A stretch of 6,527 nucleotides of DNA. Source: Chitinophagaceae bacterium. Its GTDB lineage: Bacteria; Bacteroidota; Bacteroidia; Chitinophagales; Chitinophagaceae. A program made the position numbers and the translations under genes. The notes beneath the pieces were generated by a model, which made no database searches, was not told the DNA's origin, and saw only the letters and a list, made by a program, of their open reading frames with translations. Below, one piece after another: positions 6,521 to 6,527 of the stretch (the stretch's first letter is position 1; each line of letters opens with the position of its first letter). The stretch lies in contig DMPB01000021.1 of the NCBI GenBank assembly GCA_003456175.1, positions 1 through 6,527 of the forward strand. Direction: 5' to 3'.

Positions 6521-6522
6521 CC
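6511..6522. repeat. Short perfect dyad GGTTTAAAAACC in the GH3 upstream region
   Basis: GGTTT and AAACC pair perfectly around a two-base centre. The dyad overlaps the putative -33 region of the GH3 promoter, so it could be an operator, or the remains of a 3' hairpin from a gene to the right of the window. It is short and AT-rich enough to occur by chance. Confidence 0.25.
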
Positions 6523-6527
6523 TAATT

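Overview
The window looks like AT-rich chromosomal DNA from a member of the Bacteroidota, probably of the Chitinophagales type. The signs are a periplasmic propeller/Y_Y_Y sensor kinase, a bacterial GH3-family acyl-adenylating enzyme, no clear Shine-Dalgarno sequences, and a TAnnTTTG-type promoter box upstream of the GH3 gene. The taxon is inferred from gene content and style, not from a marker gene. All real genes are on the minus strand, so the window reads from right to left.

From right to left: a GH3 acyl-adenylate-forming enzyme (6470-4974) has its own putative promoter (6490-6520) and ends in a nested dyad at its stop codon. A 68-bp gap follows. Next comes a sensor kinase of the Reg_prop - Y_Y_Y - membrane helix - HisKA_3 - HATPase_c type, lying in two overlapping reading frames. 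The upstream part (4905-3238) has a signal peptide and most of the beta-propeller. The downstream part (3241-1880) has the last blades, Y_Y_Y, one transmembrane helix and the kinase core. Thirteen bases later comes an integral-membrane acyltransferase-3 protein (1866-751), and 68 bases after that a NarL/LuxR-type response regulator (682-50).

Sensor, acyltransferase and regulator probably form one operon: an extracytoplasmic signal read by the propeller would be passed through His264 (numbered in the downstream ORF) to Asp54 of the regulator. The acyltransferase may be an output of the system or may modify an envelope glycan that is sensed; this is inference.

Three points deserve attention. 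(1) The two sensor ORFs are almost certainly one gene of about 1,000 codons broken by a single-base loss near 3285-3291 (or by a sequencing error), because the downstream frame continues in plausible propeller sequence upstream of its only possible start. (2) A 14-bp sequence, ATTTACCGTAAGGT, occurs three times: just beyond each end of the sensor-to-regulator block, and once inside the sensor where it encodes part of the Y_Y_Y motif. (3) Small hairpins of the pattern ATCACAT-N4-ATGTGAT sit at the 3' ends of three of the genes. I see no tRNA, rRNA, CRISPR array, transposase or integrase.
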